A stretch of 53,366 nucleotides of DNA, taken from positions 1-53,366 of the forward strand of contig MGQW01000082.1 in NCBI GenBank assembly GCA_001798885.1, written 5' to 3'. Numbering within the stretch: position 1 is the first letter of the stretch; every line of letters begins with the position of its first letter. The stretch is from Deltaproteobacteria bacterium RBG_16_64_85 (GTDB taxonomy: Bacteria > Desulfobacterota > Deferrimicrobia > Deferrimicrobiales > Deferrimicrobiaceae). Below, one piece after another: positions 25,917-42,120 of this stretch. The notes below the pieces were generated by a model, which did no database searches, was not told the origin of the DNA, and saw only the letters and a list, made by a program, of their open reading frames with translations. The translations under genes and the position numbers were made by a program.

Positions 25917-26834
25917 TCAGCGCCCACCACCCGGGGGGGATCCGGCGGGCTTTGCCGCCGGGCTTCCGGGACCCCGCGGAGACTCTGCCGCGGGCGAGGG
26001 CGACTTCGCTTCCGGCGTCACCAGCATCTGGATCTTTGCCTGTTTCTTCATCTGCGCCAGGAGCGTCTCGAACGCCTCCCGCTGCGCCTGCTCCCGGAGA
26101 TCTGCAGCGATCTGTTCTTTCACCTCTTCGAACGGCTGCACCCCTGCGGGTCGTTTCTCTCTCACCAGAATCAGGTGGTAACCATAGGAGGTCTTGACCG
26201 GTCCCGTCACCTGCCCGGTCGGGGCGGCGAACGCCGCTTCCTCGAAAGCCTTGTCGAATTTCCCTTGCTCAATGAACCCGAGATCGGCCGCGATGCCTCC
26301 CTCCTTCGATGCGGTCTTTACTATCTCATCGAACGGCATCCCGTTTTTGGCCTTCCGGGCCATCTCCTCGGCCTTCGCCCGATTCTTGAACAGCACGTGG
26401 CTCACTTTGACCCGCTCGCCCATCTGGAAGCTCCCCTGGTTGGTGCCGTAGAACTTCTTCAGCGACTCGTCGGAGAGTCCTGGCGCCTTCTCCGTCACGT
26501 CGCGGAGAAGCGCCTCGAGGAGGATCGACCTTCGCGCCATGTTCAGGCGCTCGCGAACGTCTTCCCTGCGGTCCATGCCGCGGCGCAGCGCTTCCTGCAT
26601 CAGGAGATCCCGGGTGATCAGGCTTTCGAGAAACTGCATCCGGCCCGACGGGGTGTCCAGGATCGGCCGGACGTAAGGAGGCAGCGATTTGGCCTCCTCA
26701 TCCAGCATCGCCTCGGTGATGGGCTGGTCGTTGACCATCGCCAGGACCTTCTCCTGCTTCCCCTTCCCCGTCCCGCCGCAGGCCGAAAGGAACGGCACCA
26801 TGAGAACGAGCAGCAGCCAGCCAAACTTTCGCAT
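25917..26834 (-). CDS. PpiC-type peptidyl-prolyl isomerase lipoprotein
   Basis: A 305-aa lipoprotein (lipobox LSAC, Cys19) with a SurA-like N-domain and a clear parvulin domain at about 141-228 (RVKVSHVLFKN... GGIAADLGFIEQG... SYGYHLILVREKRP). It should catalyse prolyl isomerisation in the periplasm. The tail from about 275 is Pro/Ala/Ser-rich. ATG 26834 is chosen because AAGGAG lies nine bases upstream. It follows mfd by 47 bp and begins the three-gene chaperone block. Confidence 0.92.
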   Translation of the reverse strand: MRKFGWLLLVLMVPFLSACGGTGKGKQEKVLAMVNDQPITEAMLDEEAKSLPPYVRPILDTPSGRMQFLESLITRDLLMQEALRRGMDRREDVRERLNMARRSILLEALLRDVTEKAPGLSDESLKKFYGTNQGSFQMGERVKVSHVLFKNRAKAEEMARKAKNGMPFDEIVKTASKEGGIAADLGFIEQGKFDKAFEEAAFAAPTGQVTGPVKTSYGYHLILVREKRPAGVQPFEEVKEQIAADLREQAQREAFETLLAQMKKQAKIQMLVTPEAKSPSPAAESPRGPGSPAAKPAGSPPGGGR

Positions 26835-26881
26835 CCGTGAAATCTCCTTCCCTGGACCCGCAAGGCCCAACCTTCGAAAAA

Positions 26882-30340
<3,459 letters not shown>

Positions 30341-30353
30341 CCGTCGGATCCGT

Positions 30354-31277
30354 TCAGGAGGCGTCGCGGGGGACGCGGAGCATCGCCTCCAGGGCCGCGA
30401 GGGCCTTCTCCCGGATCTCCCGCGGTACCGTGACCTCGGGGGAGAGCGTCGCCAGCGCGTCCCGGACGTCCTCGAGCGTGGTGAGCTTCATGTTGGGGCA
30501 GATGAGAGCGCGGGAGGCCAGATGGAACTTCTTTCCGGGATTCTCCTTCCGGAGCCGGTAGAGGATCCCCATCTCCGTGCCCACGACGAACTCCTTCGCC
30601 GTCGACCGGCGGCAGTAGCCGTACATCCCCGAGGTGGACAGGACGGCGTCGGCCATCGCCACGACCTCCGGACGGCATTCGGGGTGAACGACGAGCAAGG
30701 CTTCCGGGTGCGCTCCCTTTGCCCTTGCGGTATCCGCCACCGTGAGCCGCTCGTGGGTGGGGCAATAGCCGTCCCACCAGGAAAGCCGCCGGCCGGAAAC
30801 CTTCGCGACGTAGTGCGCCAGGTTCCGGTCGGGGACCATGAAGATCTCTTTTTCCGGAGGGACCGACCGGACGACGTTGACGGCGTTGCCCGAGGTGCAG
30901 CAGACATCGGAGAGCGCCTTCACCTCCGCCGACGAGTTGACGTAGGTCACCACGACGGCCCCGGGGTGGACGGTGCGCCATGCGCGCAGGTCGTCCGCCG
31001 TGATCATGTCGGCCATCGGGCAGCCGGCGTCCATCCGCGGCAGGAGGACGGTCTTCGCGGGCGACAAGATGGCGGCGCTCTCCGCCATGAAGTGGACGCC
31101 GCAGAAGACGATCACCTCCGCCCCCGACCGGGCCGCCTCCTGGCTCAATCCCAGGGAGTCCCCGGTGATGTCGGCGATCTCCTGGATCTCGTCCCGTTGG
31201 TAGTTGTGCGCCAGAAGGACGGCATTCCGCCGGGCCAAAAGCTCCCGGATCTCTTTTTTCAGCGCTCCCTGCTCCAT
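30354..31277 (-). CDS. nadA: quinolinate synthase
   Basis: NadA condenses iminoaspartate with dihydroxyacetone phosphate to quinolinate in NAD biosynthesis and needs a [4Fe-4S] cluster. The 307-aa protein has the three ligand cysteines at C86 (DAGCPMAD), C172 (GYCPTHE) and C260 (LICPNMK), spaced as in the family. Other blocks are [12 protein letters not shown] and [11 protein letters not shown]. nadB and nadC are not in the window. It starts nine bases after gpsA. Confidence 0.97.
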   Translation of the reverse strand: MEQGALKKEIRELLARRNAVLLAHNYQRDEIQEIADITGDSLGLSQEAARSGAEVIVFCGVHFMAESAAILSPAKTVLLPRMDAGCPMADMITADDLRAWRTVHPGAVVVTYVNSSAEVKALSDVCCTSGNAVNVVRSVPPEKEIFMVPDRNLAHYVAKVSGRRLSWWDGYCPTHERLTVADTARAKGAHPEALLVVHPECRPEVVAMADAVLSTSGMYGYCRRSTAKEFVVGTEMGILYRLRKENPGKKFHLASRALICPNMKLTTLEDVRDALATLSPEVTVPREIREKALAALEAMLRVPRDAS

Positions 31278-31286
31278 CGTAGCGTT

Positions 31287-32303
31287 TTAGTCCCTTTCCG
31301 CGCGCAGCGCCCGGGCGAACAGCTCGTCCACCGCGGTTTTGGCGTCCTTCCCCTCGTGCAGGATCCGGTACACCTGCTCGGAGATCGGCATCGGCACCCC
31401 CGTCCGGCGGGACAGGTCGACCGCCGCCCGCGCGGTGTTGACCCCCTCCGCCACCATCTTCATCCCCGACAGGATCCCACGGACGCTCTCTCCCCTTCCG
31501 ACGCGCATCCCGACCGTCCGGTTCCGCGACAAGTCCCCGGTGCAGGTCAACACGAGATCCCCAAGCCCCGAAAGCCCCGCGAACGTTTGCGGGCTGGCCC
31601 CCAGGCGCACCCCCAGCCGGGTGATCTCGGCCAGGCCGCGGGCGATAAGAAGGGAGCGGGCGTTGTGCCCGAACCCCAGCCCGTCGGACATGCCGGCGGC
31701 GATGGCCATCACGTTTTTCAACGCCCCGCCGATCTCGATGCCGACCACGTCGGTCTCCGCATAGACCCGGAACCGCTTCCCGGAGAAGGCGGCCTGCAGG
31801 ACGGCGGTCACCTTTACGCTTGCCGCCGCCACCGTGGCGCCGGTCGGCTTCCCCTCCGCGACCTCCCGGGCGAAGGTCGGCCCCGAGAGCGCTGCCAGCC
31901 GGCCCGAAAACTCCGGCAGCTCTTCCGCGAGGACTTCGGTCATCCTCCGCAGGGTCCCGTTCTCCACCCCCTTGGCGAGCGATACCACGCAGGCGCCGGG
32001 GAAAAGATGTTTCGCTGCACCCCGCACCACCGCTCGCAGGTGATGGGAGGGGACCGCGACGGCCACGATCTCCCGGTCCAAAAGGGCCTCGGCCAGATCC
32101 ATCGTCGGCCGTACCTTCGAGGGGACGGGGAACCCGGGCAGAAAGGTCCGATTTTCGCGCCCCTCCCGGATCTCCGCGTACACCCCCGGTTCGCGCACCC
32201 AGAGGGAGACGTCGCCGTGCCGCTCCGAAAGCATCGCGGCGAACGCGGTTCCCCACGACCCCCCCCCAACCACGGCAATCCGCGCTTCCCTTTCCTGCGC
32301 CAT
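31287..32303 (-). CDS. gpsA: glycerol-3-phosphate dehydrogenase [NAD(P)+]
   Basis: GpsA reduces dihydroxyacetone phosphate to glycerol-3-phosphate for phospholipid synthesis. The 338-aa protein has the dinucleotide motif GGGSWG (13-18), the VVSLAKGVENG block, LSGPTFAREVAEG and the catalytic-lysine region EIGGALKNVMAIAAG. GGGGAG precedes the ATG. It shares the leftward run with nadA and mfd. Confidence 0.97.
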   Translation of the reverse strand: MAQEREARIAVVGGGSWGTAFAAMLSERHGDVSLWVREPGVYAEIREGRENRTFLPGFPVPSKVRPTMDLAEALLDREIVAVAVPSHHLRAVVRGAAKHLFPGACVVSLAKGVENGTLRRMTEVLAEELPEFSGRLAALSGPTFAREVAEGKPTGATVAAASVKVTAVLQAAFSGKRFRVYAETDVVGIEIGGALKNVMAIAAGMSDGLGFGHNARSLLIARGLAEITRLGVRLGASPQTFAGLSGLGDLVLTCTGDLSRNRTVGMRVGRGESVRGILSGMKMVAEGVNTARAAVDLSRRTGVPMPISEQVYRILHEGKDAKTAVDELFARALRAERD

Positions 32304-32340
32304 GTCCGCTCCCCTTCCGCCTTTCCCGCTCGAACGGCGG

Positions 32341-33126
32341 CTACCGGGCCTTCATCCGTTTCTTCAGACGGTCGATCTTCTCCGCGACATACGCCGGGTC
32401 CTCCCAGTCGTTTCGAATCGCCTCGTACTGCTCCACCGCGGCCCCCAGCTGCCCCGACCCCTCGAGCGCCTGCGCCATTCCCCAGCGCGCGCGGGTGATC
32501 GCCTTGCGGTCGGAGACAAGGTAAAAGAGCTTGCGGAATTCCCGGTCGGCCTCGAAGAACTTCCCCTGCGCCAGGTACGCGTATGCCAGCATCCACCGGC
32601 CCTCCGCGGCCCGCGGGAAGTCGGGGAACCTCTCCGTCAGCTCGGAGAGCGCGGCGACCTGCCGGGACGGGTCGGCCATGCCGCCGTAGGCCTTCGCGAG
32701 CAGGAGCAGCACCTCGTCCATCTCCGCGAACCTGGGGAATTGCCGCCGGATCGATTCGAGGTCCTCCGCCGCGGCGGCATAGTCGAGGAAATGCAGGAGG
32801 TGGATCTCTCCCTGGCGAAGCAGGGCCTGCGGCGCCTCCGCGGCTCTGGGGTAATTGAAAACGAGCGACTCGTAGGCCTCGAGGGCCGCCGGGTAGTTCC
32901 GGAAGAAGGACCCGAACAGCCCCCCCTGCCGCAACAATGCGATGGGTGCGTACCGCGACTGGGGGAACTCTTTGGGGATCGACCGGTATCCCGCCAGTGC
33001 GGACTCCATCTTCTGCTCCAGCAGCGCCTTTTCCGCCGCCTCAAACCGCTCCCGGGCCGGGTCCGTGCAGGCCGGGAGGGCGAGGAGACCCAGGCAGAGC
33101 CAGATGACACCGAACGATCTTGCCAT
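32341..33126 (-). CDS. TPR-type lipoprotein, BamD/YbgF-like
   Basis: A 261-aa lipoprotein (lipobox LPAC, Cys20) made of helical tetratricopeptide-like repeats (FEAAEKALLEQKMESALAGYRSIPKEFP, AALEAYESLVFNYPRAAEAPQAL and later ones). Such proteins are BamD-like outer-membrane assembly components or YbgF/CpoB-like factors. The repeat number and the single N-terminal lipid anchor fit BamD, but the context (gyrA upstream, gpsA downstream) does not decide it. Confidence 0.78.
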   Translation of the reverse strand: MARSFGVIWLCLGLLALPACTDPARERFEAAEKALLEQKMESALAGYRSIPKEFPQSRYAPIALLRQGGLFGSFFRNYPAALEAYESLVFNYPRAAEAPQALLRQGEIHLLHFLDYAAAAEDLESIRRQFPRFAEMDEVLLLLAKAYGGMADPSRQVAALSELTERFPDFPRAAEGRWMLAYAYLAQGKFFEADREFRKLFYLVSDRKAITRARWGMAQALEGSGQLGAAVEQYEAIRNDWEDPAYVAEKIDRLKKRMKAR

Positions 33127-33139
33127 CGCGCGTTCCGGC

Positions 33140-35572
33140 CTATTCCTCCTTTTCCGCCAAACGGGCCAGCGAGGCGACGCGCTCGTTCTCCTGCAGCCCG
33201 ATCAGGCGGACCCCCTGGGTGTTCCGGCCGATGACGCGAATCTCATCGACGGCCATCCGGATGATCTTGCCGGAGTCGGTGATCAGCATTACGTCGTCGC
33301 CTTCCGACACCTGCGCCACCCCGACGATCGCCCCGGTCTTCTCGGTGACCTTGAGGGTAATGACCCCCTTCCCGCCCCGGGACTGGACCCGGTATTCCTC
33401 GATGCCGGTGCGCTTGCCGAACCCGTTCTCCGTCGCCGTGAGGAGCATCCCCTGGGGACGGAGGATCTCCATGCCGACGACCGCGTCCCCCTTCTCCAGG
33501 TCGATCCCCCGGACCCCCACGGCGGCCCGGCCCATGGCGCGGACGTCTTCCTCGCGGAACCGGATCGACATCCCGTGCCGGGTGGAGAGGAAGACCTCGT
33601 CCTGCCCCGACGTGATCGCCGTGGCGATCAGCTGGTCGCCCTCGTTCAAGCCCATGGCGATGATGCCTCCCGCCCGCGGCCGGGAGTATTCCATGAGCTC
33701 CGTCTTCTTGATGACCCCCTGGGCGGTCGCCGTCACCACGTGTTTCCCCTCCACGAACTCCTTGACCGGCAGGATCGTGGAGATCGATTCCCCCGGCGAC
33801 AGGGACAGGAGATTCACGATGGCCCGACCCTTGGCGGCGCGGCTGGCCTCCGGCAGCTCGTGGACCTTGAGCCAGTACACCTTTCCGGTGTTGGAAAAGA
33901 ACATGATGTAGGTGTGCATGGAGGCGATGAAGACGCTCTCGACGAAGTCCTCTTCCTTCGTCCCCATCCCCACCTTGCCCCGGCCCCCGCGGCGCTGCGT
34001 CCGATAGAGGCTGATCGGATTGCGCTTGATGTACCCCGTGTGGGATACGGTAACCACCATCTCCTCGTCGACGATGAGGTCCTCGAGCCGGATGTCCTTC
34101 GTCTCCCGGACGATCTGCGAGCGGCGCAGGTCGGCGTAGGCCTTGTGGATCTCCCGGAACTCGTCCGCGACGACCCGTAGAAGCTCCTTCTCCTCCGCCA
34201 GGATCTTTTTCAGCCCGGCGATTTCCGCCTTAACGTCCTTCAATTCCTGGAGGATCTTCTCCCGCTCGAGGCCGGTCAGCCGCTGCAGCCGCATGTCGAG
34301 GATCGCCTGCGCCTGGATCTCCGTCAGGCCGAACTTCGCCACAAGGCCTTCCTTGGCTTCCTTGGGATCCTTCGACCTCCGGATGAGCTGGATCACCGCG
34401 TCCAGGTGGTCCAGCGCGATCTTCAGGCCCTCCAGAATGTGAACCCGGGCCTCGGCTTTCTTGAGCAGGAACAGGGTCCGGCGGGTGACGACCTCCCTGC
34501 GGAACGCCAGGAACTCCTCCAGCATCTGCTTGAGGCTGAGCGTGCGGGGCTGGTTCTGGACGATCGCCAGTAGCTGCACGCCGAAGGAGGTCTGCAACTG
34601 CGTCTGCTTGTAGAGGTTGTTCAAGACCACTTCGGAGATGGCGTCCTTCTTCAGTTCGACGACCACCCGCATGCCGTCGCGGTCGGACTCGTCCCGGATG
34701 TCGGAGATCTCCTCGATCTCCTTGTTCCGCGCCAGGTCCGCGATCTTCTCGATGAGACGCGCCTTGTTCACCTGGTAGGGAATCTCGGTGATGACGATCG
34801 ACTCGCGGTCCCCCTTCTTCGCCTTCTCGATGAACGCGCGGGCCCGGATCTGCACGCTGCCTCGCCCCGTGCGGTACGCCTCCCGGACCCCATCCAGCCC
34901 GTAGAGGATCCCGCCCGTGGGGAAGTCGGGCGCGGGGATGCATTCCATCAGCTCGTCGACCGTGATCTCCGGGTTGGCGATGAGGGCGACCAGGGCGTCC
35001 AGCACCTCCCCGAGGTTGTGGGGCGGGATGGAGGTGGCCATCCCGACCGCGATTCCCGCGCTGCCGTTCACCAGCAGGTTGGGGATGCGCGCCGGCAGGA
35101 CGCGCGGCTCCGTAAGCGACCCGTCGTAGTTGGGGGTCGTCTCGACCGTTTCCTTGTCGAGGTCGGAAAGGAGCTCGGAGGCGATCTTGGCCATCCGGAT
35201 CTCGGTGTACCGCATGGCGGCGGCCGAGTCGCCGTCCACCGAGCCGAAGTTCCCCTGCCCGTCCACCAGCGGGTACCGCAGCGAGAAGTCCTGGACCATC
35301 CGCACGAGCGCATCATAGACCGCGGTGTCTCCGTGGGGATGGTACTTGCCGATGACGTCCCCGACGATGCGGGCGGACTTCTTGTGCGGCTTGCCGTACT
35401 CGTTGCCCAGCTCGTACATCGCGTAGAGGATGCGCCGCTGGACGGGCTTCAGTCCGTCGCGCACGTCGGGCAGTGCGCGGCCCACGATCACGCTCATCGC
35501 GTAATCGAGGTAGCTCCGGCACATCTCGTCCTGGACGGTGCGCCTCTGCGCAGGCCGGCTGAAGAGTTCCAT
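33140..35572 (-). CDS. gyrA: DNA gyrase subunit A
   Basis: GyrA cuts and rejoins DNA during supercoiling. The 810-aa protein carries the catalytic tyrosine Y122 (RYTEIRM), the quinolone region with T83 and D87 (E. coli has S83 and D87; Thr is natural in several genera) and the GyrA box QRRGGRGK in the C-terminal beta-pinwheel. The last residues are acidic (AEKEE). It follows gyrB by 22 bp with GGAGTG and AGGAG upstream of ATG 35572. Confidence 0.98.
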   Translation of the reverse strand: MELFSRPAQRRTVQDEMCRSYLDYAMSVIVGRALPDVRDGLKPVQRRILYAMYELGNEYGKPHKKSARIVGDVIGKYHPHGDTAVYDALVRMVQDFSLRYPLVDGQGNFGSVDGDSAAAMRYTEIRMAKIASELLSDLDKETVETTPNYDGSLTEPRVLPARIPNLLVNGSAGIAVGMATSIPPHNLGEVLDALVALIANPEITVDELMECIPAPDFPTGGILYGLDGVREAYRTGRGSVQIRARAFIEKAKKGDRESIVITEIPYQVNKARLIEKIADLARNKEIEEISDIRDESDRDGMRVVVELKKDAISEVVLNNLYKQTQLQTSFGVQLLAIVQNQPRTLSLKQMLEEFLAFRREVVTRRTLFLLKKAEARVHILEGLKIALDHLDAVIQLIRRSKDPKEAKEGLVAKFGLTEIQAQAILDMRLQRLTGLEREKILQELKDVKAEIAGLKKILAEEKELLRVVADEFREIHKAYADLRRSQIVRETKDIRLEDLIVDEEMVVTVSHTGYIKRNPISLYRTQRRGGRGKVGMGTKEEDFVESVFIASMHTYIMFFSNTGKVYWLKVHELPEASRAAKGRAIVNLLSLSPGESISTILPVKEFVEGKHVVTATAQGVIKKTELMEYSRPRAGGIIAMGLNEGDQLIATAITSGQDEVFLSTRHGMSIRFREEDVRAMGRAAVGVRGIDLEKGDAVVGMEILRPQGMLLTATENGFGKRTGIEEYRVQSRGGKGVITLKVTEKTGAIVGVAQVSEGDDVMLITDSGKIIRMAVDEIRVIGRNTQGVRLIGLQENERVASLARLAEKEE

Positions 35573-35594
35573 CTCCTATGGCACTCCTATCGGA

Positions 35595-38160
<2,566 letters not shown>

Positions 38161-39282
38161 TTAGAAGATCCTCATCGGCATGATGATGGCGAGGTAGCTG
38201 CGGTCCTCCTCCGGGCGGACGATGACCTGGGAGACGTCGTCCTTGAACTCGATGCGCGCCGTCTCCTCTTCGATACCGCTGATTGCGTCCTGTAGGTACC
38301 GACCGTTGAACCCGATCTTCACCGGAGCCCCGTCGTACTCCACCCCGAGAAGATCCCTCGCCTCTCCGAGCTCGGGGCTCGCCGTCGAGATCTCGAGTTG
38401 CTTCCCCGAGAACGAAAGCCGTACGCTGTGGACCTTCTCCGGCGCCATCACGGCAACGCGTCGAAGGGACTCCGCGAACGCCTCCCTCGGCACGCGGGCC
38501 ACCTGCTGATTGTCCTTGGGAACCACCTGCCGATAGTCGGGAAACTCCGCGTCCAGCAGCCGGACCCAGAGCTCGGTGTCCCCTTTCCCGGCAAAGAGAA
38601 ATTTATCGGAGGCGGACAGCACCAGCGACCCCGGTCCTCCTTCCGCAAGCTTTCGGATCTCGAAGAGTCCCTTCTTGGGGACGAGAACCCGCTTCTCAAC
38701 GAGCAGTCCGCCCAATTCGGGAACTTCTCCATCGGCCATCGCCAACCGGTGTCCGTCCGTCGCCACCATTCGAAGAAAAATCTTTCCCTCCACATCCAGC
38801 TTCTCGAGCAGGATGCCTGCCAGGTTGTAGCGGGTCTCATCGGAAGATGAGAACGCTCCCACTCGATCGACAAGTTTCCGGAACACCTCCGAATCCACGG
38901 AAACGGGGTCAGCTTTCGGGACCTCCGGCATCTCCGGAAACTCCTGGCTGGGGAGTCCGGCAAGGCGGAAGTGCCCCTGACCCGCAGAGATGTCCACGGA
39001 ATTCCCTTCCCGGCCGGTGATGGAAACGGGACCCTTTGGAAGAACCTTCGCTATGTCGAACAACTTCCTCGCGGGAAGGGCGATCGAACCGGCTTCCCTC
39101 GCCTCCACCGGCTGCACGCACCGGACGACGATCTCCAGGTCGGACGCCACGAGCGTTACCTCGGACTTTCCCACCGAGAGCAGTGCGTGGGAGAGCACCG
39201 GCATGGTGTGCCGGCGCTCCGAGATGCCCTGCACGCGGGTCAGCAATCCGATCCACTGGTCACGTTCCACGGTAAAGTTCAT
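38161..39282 (-). CDS. dnaN: DNA polymerase III beta subunit (sliding clamp)
   Basis: The clamp holds polymerase III on DNA. The 373-aa length and three-domain pattern are normal: MNFTVERDQWIGLL opening, the ETRYNLAGILLE block, VATDGHRLAMA and the C-terminal YLAIIMPMRI. GAGGAT precedes ATG 39282. It follows dnaA with a 185-bp spacer that contains a near-consensus DnaA box. Confidence 0.98.
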   Translation of the reverse strand: MNFTVERDQWIGLLTRVQGISERRHTMPVLSHALLSVGKSEVTLVASDLEIVVRCVQPVEAREAGSIALPARKLFDIAKVLPKGPVSITGREGNSVDISAGQGHFRLAGLPSQEFPEMPEVPKADPVSVDSEVFRKLVDRVGAFSSSDETRYNLAGILLEKLDVEGKIFLRMVATDGHRLAMADGEVPELGGLLVEKRVLVPKKGLFEIRKLAEGGPGSLVLSASDKFLFAGKGDTELWVRLLDAEFPDYRQVVPKDNQQVARVPREAFAESLRRVAVMAPEKVHSVRLSFSGKQLEISTASPELGEARDLLGVEYDGAPVKIGFNGRYLQDAISGIEEETARIEFKDDVSQVIVRPEEDRSYLAIIMPMRIF

Positions 39283-39467
39283 GTCGATCCTCTTCTGTTA
39301 GGAAGATTTCGAAAACCAGTAGTCATAGTAGAGTCTGTGAAATTGTGGATAGCGGGCGAAACTCCCGGAAGGGTCGGCAGATGCCGGGAGAACAACCTGC
39401 TCGCAACTCGCTCCTGTTGGAATCCGATCCTGTGGAGTAAAAATTCATCCCTCCCCATTCCACAAGG
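39283..39467. other. dnaA-dnaN spacer with one near-consensus DnaA box
   Basis: The 185-bp spacer holds TGTGGATAG at 39344-39352, one base off the DnaA box. No convincing promoter or terminator was found. It may be a secondary DnaA binding site. Confidence 0.45.
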
Positions 39468-40814
39468 CTATCCCTCCAGGTTTTTCCGGAGAGCATCGAC
39501 GGTGTTCCTCAAAGATACATCTTCCAGAACTTTCTTTCCTATCTTTTTTACGGCGTACATCACGGTGGTGTGGTCTCTTCCTCCGAACCGGAGTCCGATG
39601 TCGGGGAGAGAGCAACGGGTCAGGCTTCGCATGAGGTACATCGCCACCTGCCGCGGGAGGGCAACAACCTTGTGCTTGCGGTCGGAGCGCAGGTCGGAAA
39701 TCTTGACGTTGTAATACTCGGCGACGGCCTTTACGATCCTGTCCGGTGAGATCTCCTGTTCCGCATTGTCGATCAGGTGGGAGAGCACTTCGCGGGCCAG
39801 ATCCAGGTTGATCTCCCGCTTGGTAAGCGATGCATGTGCGCCGATCCGGACCAGCGACCCCTCCAGTTCGCGTATGTTCGTCTTGATGGCGGTCGCAAGG
39901 AAAAGCGCGACTTCCTGCGGGAGGGAAATCTGGTCCGCCTCGGCCTTCCGGTTGAGGATCGCCACTCGCGTTTCCATGTCCGGCGCCTGGATGTCGGCCA
40001 CCAGCCCCCACTCGAAGCGGGACTGGATCCTTTCTTCCAGGTCCGGAATCTCCTTGGGGAACTTGTCGCTGGACACCACGATCTGCTTGCGCGAGGAGTA
40101 CAGGTCGTTGAACGTGTGGAAGAACTCTTCCTGCGTGCGCTGCTTGCCGGCGATGAACTGCACGTCGTCCACGAGGAGCATGTCCACGTTCCGGTACTTC
40201 TCCTTGAAAACGGGCATCCGGTTGGTCCGCAGGCAGTAGATCAGCTCGTTGGTGAACTTCTCCGCGGTGATGTAGCAGATCCGGATCCGAGGGTTCCGCT
40301 CGAAGGCGAGATTCCCGATCGCGTGTAGGAGATGGGTTTTCCCGAGCCCCGTGCCTCCGTAAATAAAGAGGGGGTTGTAGCTCTTGGCCGGGTCGGTCGC
40401 TACGGCGAAGGAAGCCGCCTGCGCGAACTGGTTCCCCACACCGACAACGAAGTGGTCAAAGGTGTACCGCGTGTTCAGTACCCCGTTGCGGTTCCTCTGC
40501 CGAGGCGGCACGGCCTTTAAAGGCAACTCAAGATCCAGGTCCTGCGCATCGCGGACCACCTCGCCGTCTTCCTCCCCTCCCACCACGATCTCGATGGAGG
40601 TGTTGCTTCCCAGCTCTTTGCGCGCGGCTTCCTCGATCTGCGGGAAATAATTTTCGTCGATCCACTGTTTGAAGAACTGGTGAGGCGTTGCCACCAGCAA
40701 AAGGGAGCCTTCCTGCGTGACGAAACGAAGGGGCCGCAGCCAGGTCTCATAGACCTGGTCGCTGACCGACTCTTTGAGGCGATCCAGGATCCTCCCCCAC
40801 ACCTGCGAGGTCAT
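39468..40814 (-). CDS. dnaA: chromosomal replication initiator
   Basis: DnaA opens the origin. The 448-aa protein has the N-terminal DnaB-interaction domain, a short linker (about 85-113), the AAA+ domain with Walker A GGTGLGKT (153-160) and Walker B LLVDDVQF, and the C-terminal helix-turn-helix with the signature GRDHTTVMYAVKKI. ATG 40814 has a weak ribosome site. The gene is read away from the DnaA-box pair at 40919-40938, which lies in its own upstream region, so DnaA may control its own transcription. Confidence 0.98.
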   Translation of the reverse strand: MTSQVWGRILDRLKESVSDQVYETWLRPLRFVTQEGSLLLVATPHQFFKQWIDENYFPQIEEAARKELGSNTSIEIVVGGEEDGEVVRDAQDLDLELPLKAVPPRQRNRNGVLNTRYTFDHFVVGVGNQFAQAASFAVATDPAKSYNPLFIYGGTGLGKTHLLHAIGNLAFERNPRIRICYITAEKFTNELIYCLRTNRMPVFKEKYRNVDMLLVDDVQFIAGKQRTQEEFFHTFNDLYSSRKQIVVSSDKFPKEIPDLEERIQSRFEWGLVADIQAPDMETRVAILNRKAEADQISLPQEVALFLATAIKTNIRELEGSLVRIGAHASLTKREINLDLAREVLSHLIDNAEQEISPDRIVKAVAEYYNVKISDLRSDRKHKVVALPRQVAMYLMRSLTRCSLPDIGLRFGGRDHTTVMYAVKKIGKKVLEDVSLRNTVDALRKNLEG

Positions 40815-41090
40815 TGCGGGACCGCCGGAAGGGCGCGGGAAGGGGTGGGGAAATGGAAGAAATATGCGTTCATTCTTGATGCTTTAAGGCCCTTCGCCGC
40901 GGAAAGTTGCCAACATGGTTATCCACAGGTGTGGATAACTTTTTTCTCTTTTATTTACAGCCACTTATCTATATAAAGGCTACAATTTCCCAAGAGCGAC
41001 GCGAGGTTTCACATTGAAAGGGACATCTGCGCTCTTGCCCCCCCTGCGGTTGCAGGGCGAAGGAAGGGTATCACACGCCTCAAATTGGAA
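40815..41090. other. putative oriC
   Basis: Two perfect DnaA boxes face each other, TTATCCACA (40919-40927) and TGTGGATAA (40930-40938), two bases apart. Directly beside them lies an AT-rich stretch (about 40939-40980) that could be the unwinding element. The region separates the leftward dnaA-dnaN-gyrBA run from the rightward rpmH-rnpA run, as expected for replication leaving in both directions. Only one strong box pair is visible, so further weaker boxes may complete the origin. Confidence 0.75.
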
Positions 41091-42005
41091 TCAAGGATAT
41101 TTTCTCGCCGCGCCTCTTTCGGCTATTTTCCCGCGGTAGCGGTCCCAGTCGATGCCCACCCGGAGGGCCGAAAAAGCCCGGTCCCGGAGGCGACGGTATT
41201 CGGGCGACAGAAGATAGCTGCGCAGGGGACCGCGGATCGGCAGGACCTGCTCCGCCGGGTCCCAGGGGAGCGGCTCGTCCGTGTCTGCATGGATCAGGCA
41301 TCCAAAGGAGATCGCCTCGGAGGCCAGCGCCAGGGGAATTCCCTTGAGGTCGCGTGCGATCGCCTGGAAGCGCCCTTCGTTCTCCGGCTCCAGGAACCGG
41401 AAATTGCGGGAGTAGAACAGGGCCGTGTGGAAGTGGTCGGGGACGTCGAGGACTCCATCGAGGGGCAGTTCCCGTCCAAGGTCCTGCAGGAGCGCGATGC
41501 TTTGCGGCAGGAGGCCCAACCCCGGGCGATGCTGGCCCGGGAGGCTGGGGCGCTCGGCCGTGAACGGCCGGTCGGGATCGGAGAGGGAGAGCCAATGGAT
41601 GATCAGCATGCGGAGGGTGCTCTCTTCGGTGAATGGCCCGATGGCCCTGCGGGGATGGAAGCGGCACAGCTGGAGTCTCGCCTCGAGGAGAAGGCGGTCG
41701 CGGGAAGCCGATCCGGCGAACAGGGAGACGCGCTGGTCCGCCGGGTCCTTGCATTCCAAGAGGAGAAACGGATCGGGGTATCTCCTCCGGGAAAGCCCAT
41801 CGAGGATTCCGGCCCGGGCCAGCCGGGATCGAACCTCTTCCGTGTCGAATCGGCCGAAGAGAAGATTTCCGGGGTTCTCGCCCGTCAGTTCGAAGAGGAG
41901 TTCGCCTTCCGAAGGGGACGCGCTGGTCCCCTCCCCCGCTGCCTGAAGCAGCGGAAAGGCGAGAAGCCGGCGCAGGTCGAAGCCACGCTGACGCTTCCGT
42001 TCCAT
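41091..42005 (-). CDS. unknown protein encoded between oriC and rpmH
   Basis: The minus-strand reading gives a 304-aa protein with ordinary residue composition (GELLFELTGENPGNLLFGRFD, DPFLLLECKD, LLPQSIALLQDLGREL, DVPDHFHTALFYSRNF); the overlapping plus-strand frame looks like an antisense shadow. I recognise no family. Start at ATG 42005 is uncertain because no ribosome site is clear and the frame is open upstream to 42131. It is read towards oriC and stops at its edge, divergent from rpmH. No signal or membrane helix is seen. Confidence 0.65.
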   Translation of the reverse strand: MERKRQRGFDLRRLLAFPLLQAAGEGTSASPSEGELLFELTGENPGNLLFGRFDTEEVRSRLARAGILDGLSRRRYPDPFLLLECKDPADQRVSLFAGSASRDRLLLEARLQLCRFHPRRAIGPFTEESTLRMLIIHWLSLSDPDRPFTAERPSLPGQHRPGLGLLPQSIALLQDLGRELPLDGVLDVPDHFHTALFYSRNFRFLEPENEGRFQAIARDLKGIPLALASEAISFGCLIHADTDEPLPWDPAEQVLPIRGPLRSYLLSPEYRRLRDRAFSALRVGIDWDRYRGKIAERGAARKYP

Positions 42006-42041
42006 GACGCCAGCAGTGTACCACAAGGGCGGAAAAGGAGA

Positions 42042-42071
42042 TTGACAGGCGCAAGGGGAAGGGAATAAATT
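42042..42071 (+). promoter_or_regulatory. rpmH promoter
   Basis: TTGACA (42042-42047) and TAAATT (42066-42071) are 18 bp apart, 50 bp before rpmH. Confidence 0.6.
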
Positions 42072-42120
42072 ATCTAGTTCCCATAGGTTCTGGGATCCCA
42101 CGAAGGAAGGAGTGGAAGGG

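Noticed and set aside
23957-25930. 657-residue minus-strand open frame
   Set aside because: Only its end is real (the SurA-like gene from 24934); the upstream part overlaps the PpiC-type lipoprotein in another frame.
41085-42068. 327-aa plus-strand open frame between oriC and rpmH
   Set aside because: Composition (many Arg, Glu, Gly, Gln runs) is that of a shadow; the minus frame gives a balanced protein.
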